Shown: piece after piece, positions 15,721 through 24,030 of the stretch | Layout of the letters: every line of letters begins with the position of its first letter | How positions within the stretch are numbered: the stretch's first letter is position 1 | NCBI RefSeq assembly: GCF_017833035.1 | Contig: NZ_JAFIBM010000001.1 | Coordinates: forward strand, 310,001 to 374,000 | Length of the DNA: 64,000 nt | Source of the DNA: Frigoribacterium sp. PvP032 | GTDB lineage: Bacteria > Actinomycetota > Actinomycetes > Actinomycetales > Microbacteriaceae | Reading direction: 5' to 3' | Position numbers and translations under genes: made by a program | Notes under the pieces: generated by a model | The model's input: only the letters and a program-made list of their open reading frames with translations | Databases searched by the model: none | What the model was told of the DNA's origin: nothing

Positions 15721-16506
15721 ATGAACGACCAGCAGAACCCCTTCGACCGCGACGGCGACCTGGGCCGCGACGGCAGCGGCGCCGGTGACGGCGACCGTCA
15801 CCGCGACCAGCGGGACGCGTTCGGCGCACCCCGCCAGGACTCGACGGCGCAGGACTCGACCGCGCACGACTCGACGGCCGACGACGCCACCCGGGAGCTG
15901 CCCGTCTCGCCGCGCGTCGCGTCGGAACAGGGCGTACCCGCCGCCCCGCGCCGCCGGGTGACCAAGCGCCTCGGGATCGGACTCGGCGTCGCCGCGGTCG
16001 GCCTCGCCCTCGTCGGAGGCACGGCTGCCGTGGCGTCGTCGGGCGGCGGCGCGAGCACGCTGACGGCCGCGACGTCGAGCGCGTCGCCCAGCCCCAGCGC
16101 GAGCTCGGACGCAGGAGGCGGCACGGACTCAGGCGACGGGTCCGGCCCCGCAGCCCCCGGCTCGGACGCCACGGGGTCGCCGACGCCCGCCGCACCGGGG
16201 GCCGGCGGCGACGAGGCCGACGGCGACGCGCCGGCCGGCCTGCTCGCGGGCGGGCCCGGCTGCGCGCCGGGCGCCGCGCCCGCGCCCGGGGACGCCCCCG
16301 ACCCCGAGGCCGACGGCGCTGAGCGCCCGACGCCGCCCGCGCCTCCGGCCGGTGCGCCGACCCCGCCGACCCCGCCGACCGACGCGCCGGCCCCCGGCGA
16401 CGAGGGCTCCGGCGACGCCGAGCGCCCGACGCCCCCGACCGACGCCCCCACCCCGCCCACGGACGCCCCGTCGGCTCCCGCCGACGAGTCCGCCACCGGC
16501 AGCTGA
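15721..16506 (+). CDS. Membrane-anchored Pro/Thr/Gly-rich protein divergent from two-component system
   Basis: 261 aa. Acidic N-terminal cytoplasmic part of about 80 residues with repeated DSTAQDSTAHDST, a basic RRRVTKR stop, one transmembrane helix (about 84-106), then an extracytoplasmic low-complexity tail rich in Ser, Gly, Asp and Pro with PTPPTDAP-type repeats and one GPGC motif. AGGAG precedes the ATG. Composition suggests a cell-wall spacer or substrate of the two-component system rather than an enzyme. No family recognised. Confidence 0.75.
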   Translation: MNDQQNPFDRDGDLGRDGSGAGDGDRHRDQRDAFGAPRQDSTAQDSTAHDSTADDATRELPVSPRVASEQGVPAAPRRRVTKRLGIGLGVAAVGLALVGGTAAVASSGGGASTLTAATSSASPSPSASSDAGGGTDSGDGSGPAAPGSDATGSPTPAAPGAGGDEADGDAPAGLLAGGPGCAPGAAPAPGDAPDPEADGAERPTPPAPPAGAPTPPTPPTDAPAPGDEGSGDAERPTPPTDAPTPPTDAPSAPADESATGS

Positions 16507-16576
16507 CCTGCTCGACGCCCCCGGCAGCCTGCGGCGGGCCCGCCTGCTCGGCCCGCGCCTCCTCGTGCACCTCGAA

Positions 16577-16616
16577 GTGGACGAAGCACCCCGTCGTTGC
16601 GGGGTGTCTCGTCCAC
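16577..16616. terminator. Hairpin 3' of the Pro/Thr-rich protein gene
   Basis: GTGGACGA-AGC-ACCCCG / CGGGGT-GTC-TCGTCCAC, 40 bp with a 6-nt loop, about 70 bp after the stop codon. Not matched to any repeat family of the window. Confidence 0.65.
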
Positions 16617-16756
16617 TCCGGGGTGTCGGGCCCGGGCCGAGCCGCCGGGCCGAGCCGCGGCGCCGGGCCGGGGCGCGGGCCGCACCGCACCGCACCGCGA
16701 GACGTGCCCCGACAGGGCGTCCCTCGCCGCGCCTCCTGCGTCGTAGCCTCGTCGTC

Positions 16757-17689
16757 ATGAGCGAGCGCATCGACAACCGGGACGACGTCCGCGAGTTCCT
16801 CATGTCGCGGCGGGCGCGGGTGACGCCCGAGCAGGTGGGGCTCCCGGCAGGAGGCGGTCGTCGCGTCGCCGGGCTCCGTCGCAGCGAGGTCGCGATGATC
16901 GCCGGCGTCAGCGTCGAGTACTACGCGCGTCTCGAGCGCGGCCAGGTCGCGGGCGCGTCGACGGGCGTGCTCGAGGCGCTGGCGACGGCGCTGCAGCTCG
17001 ACGACACGGAGCGCGCGCACCTCTTCGACCTCGCGCGTGCCGCCGACGGGATCCCCGCCTCCGGGCGTCCTCGCTCGCGCCGCACGACCCGCAGCACGTC
17101 GCGCCCGAGCCTGCAGTGGGCCCTCGACGCGGTCGTCGACGGCGTCGCGTTCGTCCGCGACCAGCACCAGGACCTGCTCGCCACCAACTCCCTGGCCCGC
17201 GCCTTCTACTCGCCCGTGATCGGCGACGGCGGGCGCACGCCGAACCTCGCCCGCTTCCAGTTCCTCGACCCGGCGTCGCGCGACTTCTACCCCGACTGGG
17301 ATCTGTTCGCCGAGATGTGCGTCGGCATCATGCGCGCCGCCGCGGGCCGCGACCCGCACGACGCCGGGCTGCACGACCTGGTCGGCGAGCTCTCGACGCG
17401 CAGCGAGGTGTTCCGCCGGCTGTGGGGCGCGCACGACGTGCGGTCGCACGGGGCCGGCACGAAGCGCTTCGTGCACCCGGTCGTCGGCGAGCTGACCCTC
17501 GCCTACGAAGAGCTCGCCGTCGTCGCCGAGCCCGGCTGCTCGCTGCTCGTGTACACGGCCGAGCCAGGGTCGCCGTCCGCCGAGCGGCTGCGGCTGCTCG
17601 CGTCGTGGGCGGCCACGCAGGAGGCGGCGGTCCGCTCCGGGGACGCGCTCGCGCAGGAGGCGTCGGTCGCCTCCCCCGAGGACGCCTAG
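16757..17689 (+). CDS. Helix-turn-helix regulator with MmyB-like ligand domain
   Basis: 310 aa. N-terminal XRE-type HTH (RRVAGLRRSEVAMIAGVSVEYYARLERG, residues about 35-65) then an MmyB-like PAS domain with WALDAVVDGVAFVRDQHQDLLATN and a C-terminal FVHPVVGELTLAYEELAV. Such proteins are abundant in actinobacteria and often control a neighbouring dehydrogenase; none is adjacent here. ATG is 7 nt after TAGCCT (leaderless), which rejects longer in-frame starts. Confidence 0.88.
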   Translation: MSERIDNRDDVREFLMSRRARVTPEQVGLPAGGGRRVAGLRRSEVAMIAGVSVEYYARLERGQVAGASTGVLEALATALQLDDTERAHLFDLARAADGIPASGRPRSRRTTRSTSRPSLQWALDAVVDGVAFVRDQHQDLLATNSLARAFYSPVIGDGGRTPNLARFQFLDPASRDFYPDWDLFAEMCVGIMRAAAGRDPHDAGLHDLVGELSTRSEVFRRLWGAHDVRSHGAGTKRFVHPVVGELTLAYEELAVVAEPGCSLLVYTAEPGSPSAERLRLLASWAATQEAAVRSGDALAQEASVASPEDA

Positions 17690-17733
17690 CCCGCAGCCCG
17701 CCGCGCGCAGTCCGCAGCCTGCCGCGCTGGCGT

Positions 17734-17801
17734 CCGCACCCGCCGGACCCGCGCGCACCCCTCGGCGCGCACGAGGGTGCACGCGGGATCGCGGGGTGCG
17801 G
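17734..17801. repeat. Family A palindromic element, copy 2 (68 bp)
   Basis: CCGCACCC...GGGTGCGG outer arms, inner ACCCGCGCGCACCCCTC / GAGGGTGCACGCGGG. Gapless with copy 1. 3' of the MmyB-type regulator. Confidence 0.88.
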
Positions 17802-17966
17802 CCGCACTGCCGCGCTGCCGCTCGAGGCAGACCGCTCGGTCTGTCCGCAACGCGCAACTCCGCCCGCCGACGCTGGCGCCGTCGATGCAGCCGCATGTAC
17901 CGTCATCGAGCGCCACCGCGCCACCCGACCGGGACGGAACCCGGCACCGCACCGCCAGGACGGCCC

Positions 17967-18818
17967 ATGCACACCCTCCGAGCCCGCACAGCAGCGACCC
18001 TGCTCACGCTCGCACGCCCCTACCTCGCCCTCCACCTCGGGGTGCTCGGCCTCAAGATCCGCAGCGCGCCGTTCCCCCGCGACGAGGCCACGGCGACCCT
18101 CCCCGGCCCGAGTGCCGCCCGCCTCCTCGTCGTCGGCGACCTCGCCGCCTCGGGGTACGGGGTGCTGCTGCACGGCATGGCGTTCCCGGCCCAGCTCGCC
18201 GGCATCTGGTCGAGCCGCACCGGCCGCGGCTGCAGCTGGCAGGTCGTCGCCGACCCGCTGCTGACCGTGCGCCGGGCGGCCCACCACTCCCGTCTCGGCA
18301 CCTCCGCCGCGGGGGCGGACGCGGTCGTCGTCGCCCTCGGGATCCCCGACGTGCTGCGGATCACCCCGAGCGCGGACATCGTCGCGTCCGTCGCTCGCCT
18401 CGTCGCACGCGTCCGCTCCGCGGCGGGGCGCGACGTGCCCGTGCTGCTCGCCGGGCTGCCCCCGATGACGCAGTTCCAGGGGCTGTCGCCTGCGGCGTCG
18501 CACCTGATCGGGTCGCAGCTGCGCCGCGTCGACGACGCCCTGCGCCGGGTCGCCGCCGAGCACGTCGGCGTCGACTTCGTGTCGTTCCCCTCGTGGGACA
18601 CCGACGGCACGACCCTCCGCCGCGCCTTCTCGTTCCGCGCGATGCACCGTGGCTGGGCGCTCGCCGTCGCCGCCCGCCTCGCTGTCGCTCTGCCCGGCTC
18701 GGGGCCGGAGCCCGCACCGGAGCCGACCGACGGTGTCGTCGAGCAGGCCGAGCAGGTCGCCGAGGAGGCGTCGGCCGCGCCCGGCGCACCCGACGGTCCC
18801 CTGACGCTGGCCGCGTAG
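17967..18818 (+). CDS. SGNH/GDSL hydrolase-fold protein lacking catalytic residues
   Basis: 283 aa. Overall pattern is that of the small SGNH hydrolases: block I in LLVVGDLAASGYGV, block III in VVALGIPDVLR, then AGLPPMTQFQGLSP and a C-terminal segment with MHRGWALAV. However the nucleophile Ser of GDS is Leu, the block III Asn is replaced (GIPD), and the DxxH pair near the end keeps only His. Fold assignment is moderately secure; hydrolase activity looks lost. AGGA precedes the ATG. The C-terminus is acidic and Ala/Glu-rich. Confidence 0.65.
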   Translation: MHTLRARTAATLLTLARPYLALHLGVLGLKIRSAPFPRDEATATLPGPSAARLLVVGDLAASGYGVLLHGMAFPAQLAGIWSSRTGRGCSWQVVADPLLTVRRAAHHSRLGTSAAGADAVVVALGIPDVLRITPSADIVASVARLVARVRSAAGRDVPVLLAGLPPMTQFQGLSPAASHLIGSQLRRVDDALRRVAAEHVGVDFVSFPSWDTDGTTLRRAFSFRAMHRGWALAVAARLAVALPGSGPEPAPEPTDGVVEQAEQVAEEASAAPGAPDGPLTLAA

Positions 18819-18873
18819 ACCTCCGCGGGGGCCGGGGTGCTCGCGGCCGGCGAGCACGACGCCCGCTCCGCGC

Positions 18874-19692
18874 TCAGCCGACCTGGTGCACCGCGTAGCT
18901 CGCGACGAACCCCAGCACGGTCACGAGCCCGGTCAGCGTCTGCGCCTTGCGGAACGCCTCCGGGATCATCGTGTCGCAGATCATCGCCAGGATCGCACCG
19001 GCCGCGAACGCCATGACGAACGACTGGGCGCCCTCCGGCACGCCGCCGAGCAGCACGTAGCCGCCGATCGCGGACAGGGCGCAGATGACGGCGATCCCGG
19101 ACCAGAGCCCGAACACGTACCGGGCGCCGCGCCCGGACTCCTTGAGGTCGGCCGTGCTCGACATGCCCTCGGGGAAGTTCGAGATGACGACCGCGACGAG
19201 GATCGCCACGCTGAGCGTGCCGCCGCCCGTCAGGCTGACGCCCTGGACGGCGGTCTCGGGCACGCCGTCGAGCAGGGCGCCGAGCGCGATCCCGAGGCCG
19301 GTGCCGCCGCTGGCCGCTGCGGCCTTCCCGCCGCCGCTGCCGCCTCCTCGGCTGGTGCTGGTGCTGGTGCTGCTGTTCGGGCTCGCGCCGTCGGGGTGTC
19401 GTCGGTGTCGCTTGCGGCGGAACCCGCCGTGCTCGAGCAGCTGGTCGAGCGCGACGTAGACGACGGCTCCCACGACGAAGCCGGAGATCGTCGGCACGAA
19501 GCCGCCGCTGCTGGTCGCCTCGTCGACGAGGTCGAACGCGAGCGCCGAGATGAGCACGCCCGCGCCGAATGCCATCACGAGGGCGACGAGCTCACGCGGC
19601 ACCTTCACGAACCAGGCGACGAGCGAGCCGACGACGAGCGACAGGCCGGACAGCAGACCGGCGAGGCCGGCGAGGAGGAGCGGTGAGGTCAC
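18874..19692 (-). CDS. ZIP family metal transporter
   Basis: 272 aa, integral membrane protein with about eight helices. Family motifs LGALLDGVPETAVQGV and VVISNFPEGMSSTADL occupy the positions of the metal-binding TM4/TM5 segments; the usual HN pair reads SN, as in other actinobacterial members I recall. A cytoplasmic loop (about residues 95-135) is rich in His/Arg/Lys then Ser/Thr/Gly. Start taken at GTG 19692 just before the first helix; a longer N-terminus would lack membrane character. Likely zinc or other divalent metal. Confidence 0.8.
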   Translation of the reverse strand: MTSPLLLAGLAGLLSGLSLVVGSLVAWFVKVPRELVALVMAFGAGVLISALAFDLVDEATSSGGFVPTISGFVVGAVVYVALDQLLEHGGFRRKRHRRHPDGASPNSSTSTSTSRGGGSGGGKAAAASGGTGLGIALGALLDGVPETAVQGVSLTGGGTLSVAILVAVVISNFPEGMSSTADLKESGRGARYVFGLWSGIAVICALSAIGGYVLLGGVPEGAQSFVMAFAAGAILAMICDTMIPEAFRKAQTLTGLVTVLGFVASYAVHQVG

Positions 19693-19874
19693 GCGGTCCG
19701 GTGTACTCCGAAGGAGGACCGTCGGTCGGGCTCCGCCGTATACCCAGCCCGAGCTTCGACACCTTGTACCGCACCCCTCGTTCGAGGCGCAAGCCCCTGC
19801 CTGAGATCGGCTCGGGGTCCTAACCTCGGTCACGCCGGACGGGGTGTCCTCGACGCGGAGGGAAGGGAACAGAG

Positions 19875-20063
19875 ATGAGCACGTACGAGACGGATCCGCG
19901 GGTCCGACCTGCATCGATCGGCGCCTACCCGAAGCGCCGACCTCCCGTCACGGAGCTGCCCCCGATGCGCTCGGCCCGGCTGCCCGAGCCGGCCTACGCC
20001 GACTTCTTCGAGGTGGAGCGCGAGGCTGTCGCAGCGGAGCGCAAGGCCTTCGCGGTCATCTGA
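19875..20063 (+). CDS. Small hypothetical protein (62 aa)
   Basis: 62 aa, starts MSTYETDPRVRPASIGAYP and ends EVEREAVAAERKAFAVI; a basic, Pro-rich first half and a charged helical end. GAAGGGAACAGAG precedes the ATG. Short gene between ZIP transporter (divergent) and MFS exporter (convergent). No family recognised. Confidence 0.55.
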   Translation: MSTYETDPRVRPASIGAYPKRRPPVTELPPMRSARLPEPAYADFFEVEREAVAAERKAFAVI

Positions 20064-20131
20064 TCCGGGAACGCGCCTCCTTCGCTCGACCTGCCCGCGC
20101 CTCCTCAGCCTGGTCCTGCGCCAGGCCGCGA

Positions 20132-21334
20132 CTACGGGCGCGACCGCACCGCGAGCTGAACGGCGAGGCCGGCGCCGACGAACACCACCATCAGCCCGCC
20201 CATCACGAGGGCAGTCCCGCCGAGGGCGCCCGCGAGCGGCGTCGCCAGGCCGCCGAGCCCGAACTGGAGCCCGCCCTGCAGCGCCGCCGCCGAGCCGGGC
20301 CAGCGGTGCCCGAGCGCCTGCGTCAGCGTGATCGACCCGGGGATCACGAAGCCCCAGCCCGCCGTGACCAGCGCGAGCGCGGGCCAGATCAGTGCCGGGC
20401 CGAGGCCGGTCGCCGCCCCGGTCAGCACGAGCGCCGACCCGACCGTGCAGGTGACGAGGCCCGCCGTGTAGAGGGAGTCCTCGGCGAAGCGACCCACCAG
20501 TCGACGGAACAGCAGCGTCGACAGGATCATGCACGACGCGTTCGAGGCGAAGACCAGCGTGTAGCCGAGCTCGGTGAACCCGTACTGCTCCTGGAACACG
20601 AACGACGACGTCGAGATGTACGAGAAGAAGCCGATCGTCGCGGCACAGCCCGTGACGAGGTACCAGCGGAAGCGCGGGATCCGCAGCAGCTCGGCCATCC
20701 GGCGACCTGCCGCGCCGAGAGAAGCCCCCGACCGGGAGGCGGCGGGCAGCGTCTCGGGGAACCTCACGGCCGAGAGCACCGTCAGCAGCAGGCCGAACAC
20801 GGCGAGCACGACGAAGAGCGAGCGCCAGGCGGCGAACGTCAGCACGACGCCGCCGACCAGGGGCGCGACGACCGGTCCGAGCGAGTTCACGACCGCCAGG
20901 GAGGCGAAGAGGCGGCTGCGTCGCGTGCCCGTCGTGGAGTCGCCGACCATCGCCCGCCCCGCGATGCTGCCCGCCGCGCCGCCGAGGCCCTGCAGCACCC
21001 GCGCGACGATCAGGGTCGTCGCGTCGGGCGCGAGGGCGCAGCCGAGGGAGGCGAGGGTGAAGATCGCGGTGCCGATCAGCAGCACTCGGCGACGGCCGAT
21101 CCCGTCGCTCAGCGGGCCGATCACGAACTGGCCGAGCGCGAAGCTGACCAGGAACGCCGTCAGGCTGAGCTGCGCGACGGCCGTCGTGGTGTCGAGGTCA
21201 CGCGCTATGGCCGGCAGGGCCGGGACGTACATGTCCGTCGCGAACGGCGAGATCCCGACGACGAGGGCGAGCAGGGTGACGGACGACCGCCGACGGGTCC
21301 ACGAGGAGGCGGGGGTCGTGTCGTCGTCGTCCAC
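20132..21334 (-). CDS. Bcr/CflA-type MFS drug exporter
   Basis: 400 aa, 12 hydrophobic helices. Motif ISPFATDMYVPALPAIARDL at helix 1 and GPLSDGIGRRRVLL (MFS motif A) after helix 2 are typical of Bcr/CflA drug:H+ antiporters, with RVLQGLGGAAGSIAGRAMV in helix 4-5. GTG start 7 nt after TACCGT (leaderless). Drug specificity cannot be read from sequence. Confidence 0.9.
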   Translation of the reverse strand: MDDDDTTPASSWTRRRSSVTLLALVVGISPFATDMYVPALPAIARDLDTTTAVAQLSLTAFLVSFALGQFVIGPLSDGIGRRRVLLIGTAIFTLASLGCALAPDATTLIVARVLQGLGGAAGSIAGRAMVGDSTTGTRRSRLFASLAVVNSLGPVVAPLVGGVVLTFAAWRSLFVVLAVFGLLLTVLSAVRFPETLPAASRSGASLGAAGRRMAELLRIPRFRWYLVTGCAATIGFFSYISTSSFVFQEQYGFTELGYTLVFASNASCMILSTLLFRRLVGRFAEDSLYTAGLVTCTVGSALVLTGAATGLGPALIWPALALVTAGWGFVIPGSITLTQALGHRWPGSAAALQGGLQFGLGGLATPLAGALGGTALVMGGLMVVFVGAGLAVQLAVRSRP

Positions 21335-21441
21335 GTGACCGACGGTAGTCGTTCATCGTCGCGGCCCGCGCCTCCTGAGGGGTGCTGGTCACCGGGGCGT
21401 CGTGTGCGTCGTGCAGCTCTCAGGAACTTTCCCCGCGCCCA

Positions 21442-21513
21442 TCCTGAATGGTGCACGGTTCAGGAGCTTGGCTCCCCCCGTGGCGAGGATCAGGACAGGA
21501 CTTCCTGAATGAG
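21442..21513. repeat. Family C two-hairpin element, copy 1 (72 bp)
   Basis: TCCTGAA/TTCAGGA hairpin, a CTCCCCCC centre, then ATCAGGA/TCCTGAAT. Gapless with the reverse complement of 52146..52217, about 56 of 72 identical by hand count. Lies 3' of nhaA. Confidence 0.9.
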
Positions 21514-21525
21514 GAGGTCAGGAGG

Positions 21526-22845
21526 TCAGGTGTCGCGCGACCGCTGGCGGACCCGCACCGTGAGGATCGCGGCGCCGATCAGGGCCGACACCAGCGAGCC
21601 GACGAGCACGCCGACCTTGACGACGTCGTCGCGCTCGCTGCCGCTGCCGAACGCGAGCTCGCCGACGAGCAGCGACACCGTGAAGCCGATGCCCGCGACG
21701 AACGAGAGGCCGACGACGTCGGGCCAGCGCAGGCTCGGGTCGAGCCGGATGCCGGGGAGGCGCGTCACGAGCAACGACGACAGGGTGATGCCGATCGACT
21801 TGCCGAACACGAGGGCCAGGACGATGCCCAGCGCGACGCTGTCGGTCAGCGCGTCGCGGAGGCCGGTGAGACCGCCGACGGTGACACCCGCGGAGAAGAA
21901 GGCGAAGAGGGGGACGGCGACGCCGGACGAGACGGGGCTCCAGCGCTCGGCGAAGTGGTGCGTGAGCGGATGCCGCTCGACGTGGCCGTCGGCGCCGACG
22001 TGGTCGACACCGGCCTTCCGCGTCGCGATCGCCGGGACGAGCAGGCCGAGCACGACCCCCGCGATGGTCGCGTGGATCCCCGAGGCGTGCACCAGCGCCC
22101 AGGCGACGACGCCGAGCGGGATCAGCAGCCACCACGACCGGACCCCTCGGCGCACGAGGAGGGCGAACGCCGCCAGGGGCACGACCGCCGCGAGCAGCGG
22201 CAGGAACAGGATGCCGGAGGTGTAGAAGACCGCGATGATCGTGATGGCGAGCAGGTCGTCGACGACGGCGAGCGTCAGCAGGAACGTGCGGAGCGCCGGC
22301 GGCAGCCGCTTGCCCACGACCGCGATGACCGCCACGGCGAAGGCGATGTCCGTCGCGGCGGGGATCGCCCAGCCCTGCAGTGCGTCGCCGCCGGCGTCGA
22401 GGTTGACGAGCGTGTAGATGACGGCGGGCAAGGCGACTCCGCCGACCGCAGCCGCGATGGGGAGCGCGGCGGCTCGCGGGTCGCGGAGCGAGCCCGCCAC
22501 GAACTCCTGCTTGAGCTCGAGCCCGACCACGAAGAAGAAGATCGCGAGCAGTCCGTCGGCGGCCCAGGCTCCGACGCTGAGGTCGAGGTGCAGGGCCGCG
22601 GGCCCGAACGTCGTGTCGCGGACGGCGCCGTACCAGTCGGCGGCCGGGGTGTTCGCGAGCACGAGCGCGAGCACGGTCGCGCCGAGCAGCAGCAGGCCGC
22701 CGGTCGTGTCGCGGCTGACGAAGCGGGCGAGGCGGGCGCCGCGGCCGAGAGGGCCGGGAGCGTGCGCGGGCGGCGCGGGCGTGCGGGCGGGCACGGGCGT
22801 GGAAGAAGGCGAGGACGAGGAGGCGTCGGGGGCGTCAGGGGACAC
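21526..22845 (-). CDS. nhaA: NhaA-type Na+/H+ antiporter
   Basis: 439 aa. Contains the ion-binding DD pair in LLTLAVVDDLLAITIIAVFY, LFFVVGLELKQEF near the N-terminal part and GKSIGITLSS/GFTVSLLVGELAF in the C-terminal half. A 45-residue Pro/Ser-rich N-terminal cytoplasmic extension precedes the first helix. GTG start; a short open frame ends 8 bp upstream. Exports Na+ in exchange for protons at alkaline pH. Confidence 0.93.
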   Translation of the reverse strand: MSPDAPDASSSSPSSTPVPARTPAPPAHAPGPLGRGARLARFVSRDTTGGLLLLGATVLALVLANTPAADWYGAVRDTTFGPAALHLDLSVGAWAADGLLAIFFFVVGLELKQEFVAGSLRDPRAAALPIAAAVGGVALPAVIYTLVNLDAGGDALQGWAIPAATDIAFAVAVIAVVGKRLPPALRTFLLTLAVVDDLLAITIIAVFYTSGILFLPLLAAVVPLAAFALLVRRGVRSWWLLIPLGVVAWALVHASGIHATIAGVVLGLLVPAIATRKAGVDHVGADGHVERHPLTHHFAERWSPVSSGVAVPLFAFFSAGVTVGGLTGLRDALTDSVALGIVLALVFGKSIGITLSSLLVTRLPGIRLDPSLRWPDVVGLSFVAGIGFTVSLLVGELAFGSGSERDDVVKVGVLVGSLVSALIGAAILTVRVRQRSRDT

Positions 22846-22853
22846 GGTTGCTC

Positions 22854-22940
22854 TCAGAGGGGGTCGCGGAACGGCGGGCGCAGGGAGGCGTCCGGGTCGT
22901 CGACGATCCCGGGCGCGGTCACGCCGTCGGCGGTGGGCAT
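22854..22940 (-). CDS. Possible 28-aa leader ORF before nhaA
   Basis: MPTADGVTAPGIVDDP...FRDPL, 28 codons ending 8 bp before the nhaA GTG, in the same direction. Its start overlaps the end of the 56-aa frame at 22919. Could couple translation to nhaA or be the frameshifted tail of that frame. Weak Shine-Dalgarno (GCGGG). Confidence 0.3.
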   Translation of the reverse strand: MPTADGVTAPGIVDDPDASLRPPFRDPL

Positions 22941-23089
22941 CCCGCGATCTCGCCGTGGGCGTTGCTGCCCCAGAGGCTCATCCAGCCGTTCGTGCCGCAC
23001 GTGCGCTTGGTCAGCACGAGCCGGTTCGGGAACGCCTGCTGCGCCGCGCGCTGGCGGCGCGTGCTGTGGGCGATCGGGTGGCTGGTCAC
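22919..23089 (-). CDS. Small hypothetical protein (56 aa) upstream of nhaA
   Basis: 56 aa from GTG 23089, with TSHPIAHSTRRQRAAQQAF, then two Cys in RTCGTNGW and IAGCPPP. TAGTCT lies 6 nt before the start, the leaderless pattern of this genome, which is the main support. Runs toward nhaA and overlaps the 28-aa frame. No known domain. Confidence 0.4.
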   Translation of the reverse strand: MTSHPIAHSTRRQRAAQQAFPNRLVLTKRTCGTNGWMSLWGSNAHGEIAGCPPPTA

Positions 23090-23134
23090 GCGTCGAGACT
23101 ACCTGCGTCGGGCGTCCTCTCCTCGGGCGATCTT

Positions 23135-23204
23135 CGAGGGCGGGTCGCCGCGGTCGAGGGCGGGTCCGCGGTGACCCGCCCTCGACCGCGATGACCCGCC
23201 CTCG
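23135..23204. repeat. Family B double-hairpin element, copy 2 (70 bp)
   Basis: CGAGGGCGGGTC x2 and GACCCGCCCTCG x2 in the 12-8-12-6-12-8-12 layout, all four arms perfect. 3' of the deoR-type gene; the following 25 bp up to that gene's stop also resemble the sequence after the half element at 29396. Confidence 0.92.
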
Positions 23205-23228
23205 ACGGAAGTTCGTGCGCGCGGGCCG

Positions 23229-24020
23229 TCAGCGGACGCGGGCGGCGGGGGCGAGCCGGAGGTCGACGCCGGCGTCGCGCAGCGCGGCGGCGGCCTCGTC
23301 GCCGAGCGCGTCGTCCGTGATGACGCCGTCGAGCTCGTCGAGCCGCAGCGCCCGGTACCGGCCGAAGCGCCCGTACTTCGAGCTGGCGGCGACGAGCACG
23401 GTCCGCTCGGCGACCGCGAGGGCCGCCCGCTTCGCCTGGATCTTCGCCTCGACGGGGGTGGTGACACCGTGGGCGAGGTCCCACGAGCTCGACGAGACGA
23501 ACGCGAGGTCGAGCGACAGCTCGGCGAGAGCGACGCCGGTGAGGCGTCCCATCGTCGACTGGTTGGCCCGGTCGACACGTCCGCCGATGCAGATCAGGTC
23601 GGCGGTCGGGTGGTCGAGGAAGGCCTGCACGGTCGCGAGGTCGTTCGTCACGACGGTGAGGTCCGAGACGTCGTCGAGGTGCCGGCGCATCGCCTGCACC
23701 GTGGTGCCCGCGTCGAGGTAGACGGTCATGTGGTCGTGCACGAGGGCGGCCGCCTCGCGGGCGATCGCCTCCTTCTCGGCGACGTCCGCCTCCTGCTTGA
23801 CGGCTCGGCTCGGCTCCTCGATCAGGCGGGAGGCGAGCTTGGCGCCGCCGGCGGTGGCGCTGACGCGGCCGGCGTCCTCGAGGGCGGCGACGTCGCGTCG
23901 CACGGTCATCTGGCTCACGCCGAGCAGCTCGGTCAGCTGCCGGTAGCTCAGCACCCGCTCGCGCTGCAGGTGCGTCACGATCGACTCGCGGCGCTGCTCG
24001 GGGATGAGGGGGGTCGACAC
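23229..24020 (-). CDS. DeoR/GlpR-family regulator of the tetronate locus
   Basis: 263 aa. N-terminal HTH (LSYRQLTELLGVSQMTVRRDVAALEDAG, about 24-51) and C-terminal sugar-phosphate sensor domain with YLDAGTTVQAM and ICIGGRVDRANQSTMG. GTG start 7 nt after TAGGCT (leaderless). Lies 10 bp after otnC, which is transcribed in the same direction, so the genes may be partly co-transcribed. Likely represses otnKC and the divergent dehydrogenase/transporter genes. Confidence 0.9.
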   Translation of the reverse strand: MSTPLIPEQRRESIVTHLQRERVLSYRQLTELLGVSQMTVRRDVAALEDAGRVSATAGGAKLASRLIEEPSRAVKQEADVAEKEAIAREAAALVHDHMTVYLDAGTTVQAMRRHLDDVSDLTVVTNDLATVQAFLDHPTADLICIGGRVDRANQSTMGRLTGVALAELSLDLAFVSSSSWDLAHGVTTPVEAKIQAKRAALAVAERTVLVAASSKYGRFGRYRALRLDELDGVITDDALGDEAAAALRDAGVDLRLAPAARVR

Positions 24021-24030
24021 GCGCGCCAGC

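Noticed and set aside
12265-16506. A 1413-codon open frame on the plus strand
   Set aside because: Covers the GNAT gene in another frame and two minus-strand two-component genes; composition is Arg/Ala/Pro shadow sequence. Only its last 262 codons, with a good Shine-Dalgarno at 15721, are a real gene.
22848-23174. A 108-codon plus-strand frame opposite the small frames before nhaA
   Set aside because: No start signals, and its 3' part runs into a family B palindrome; the minus-strand frames have better promoter support.
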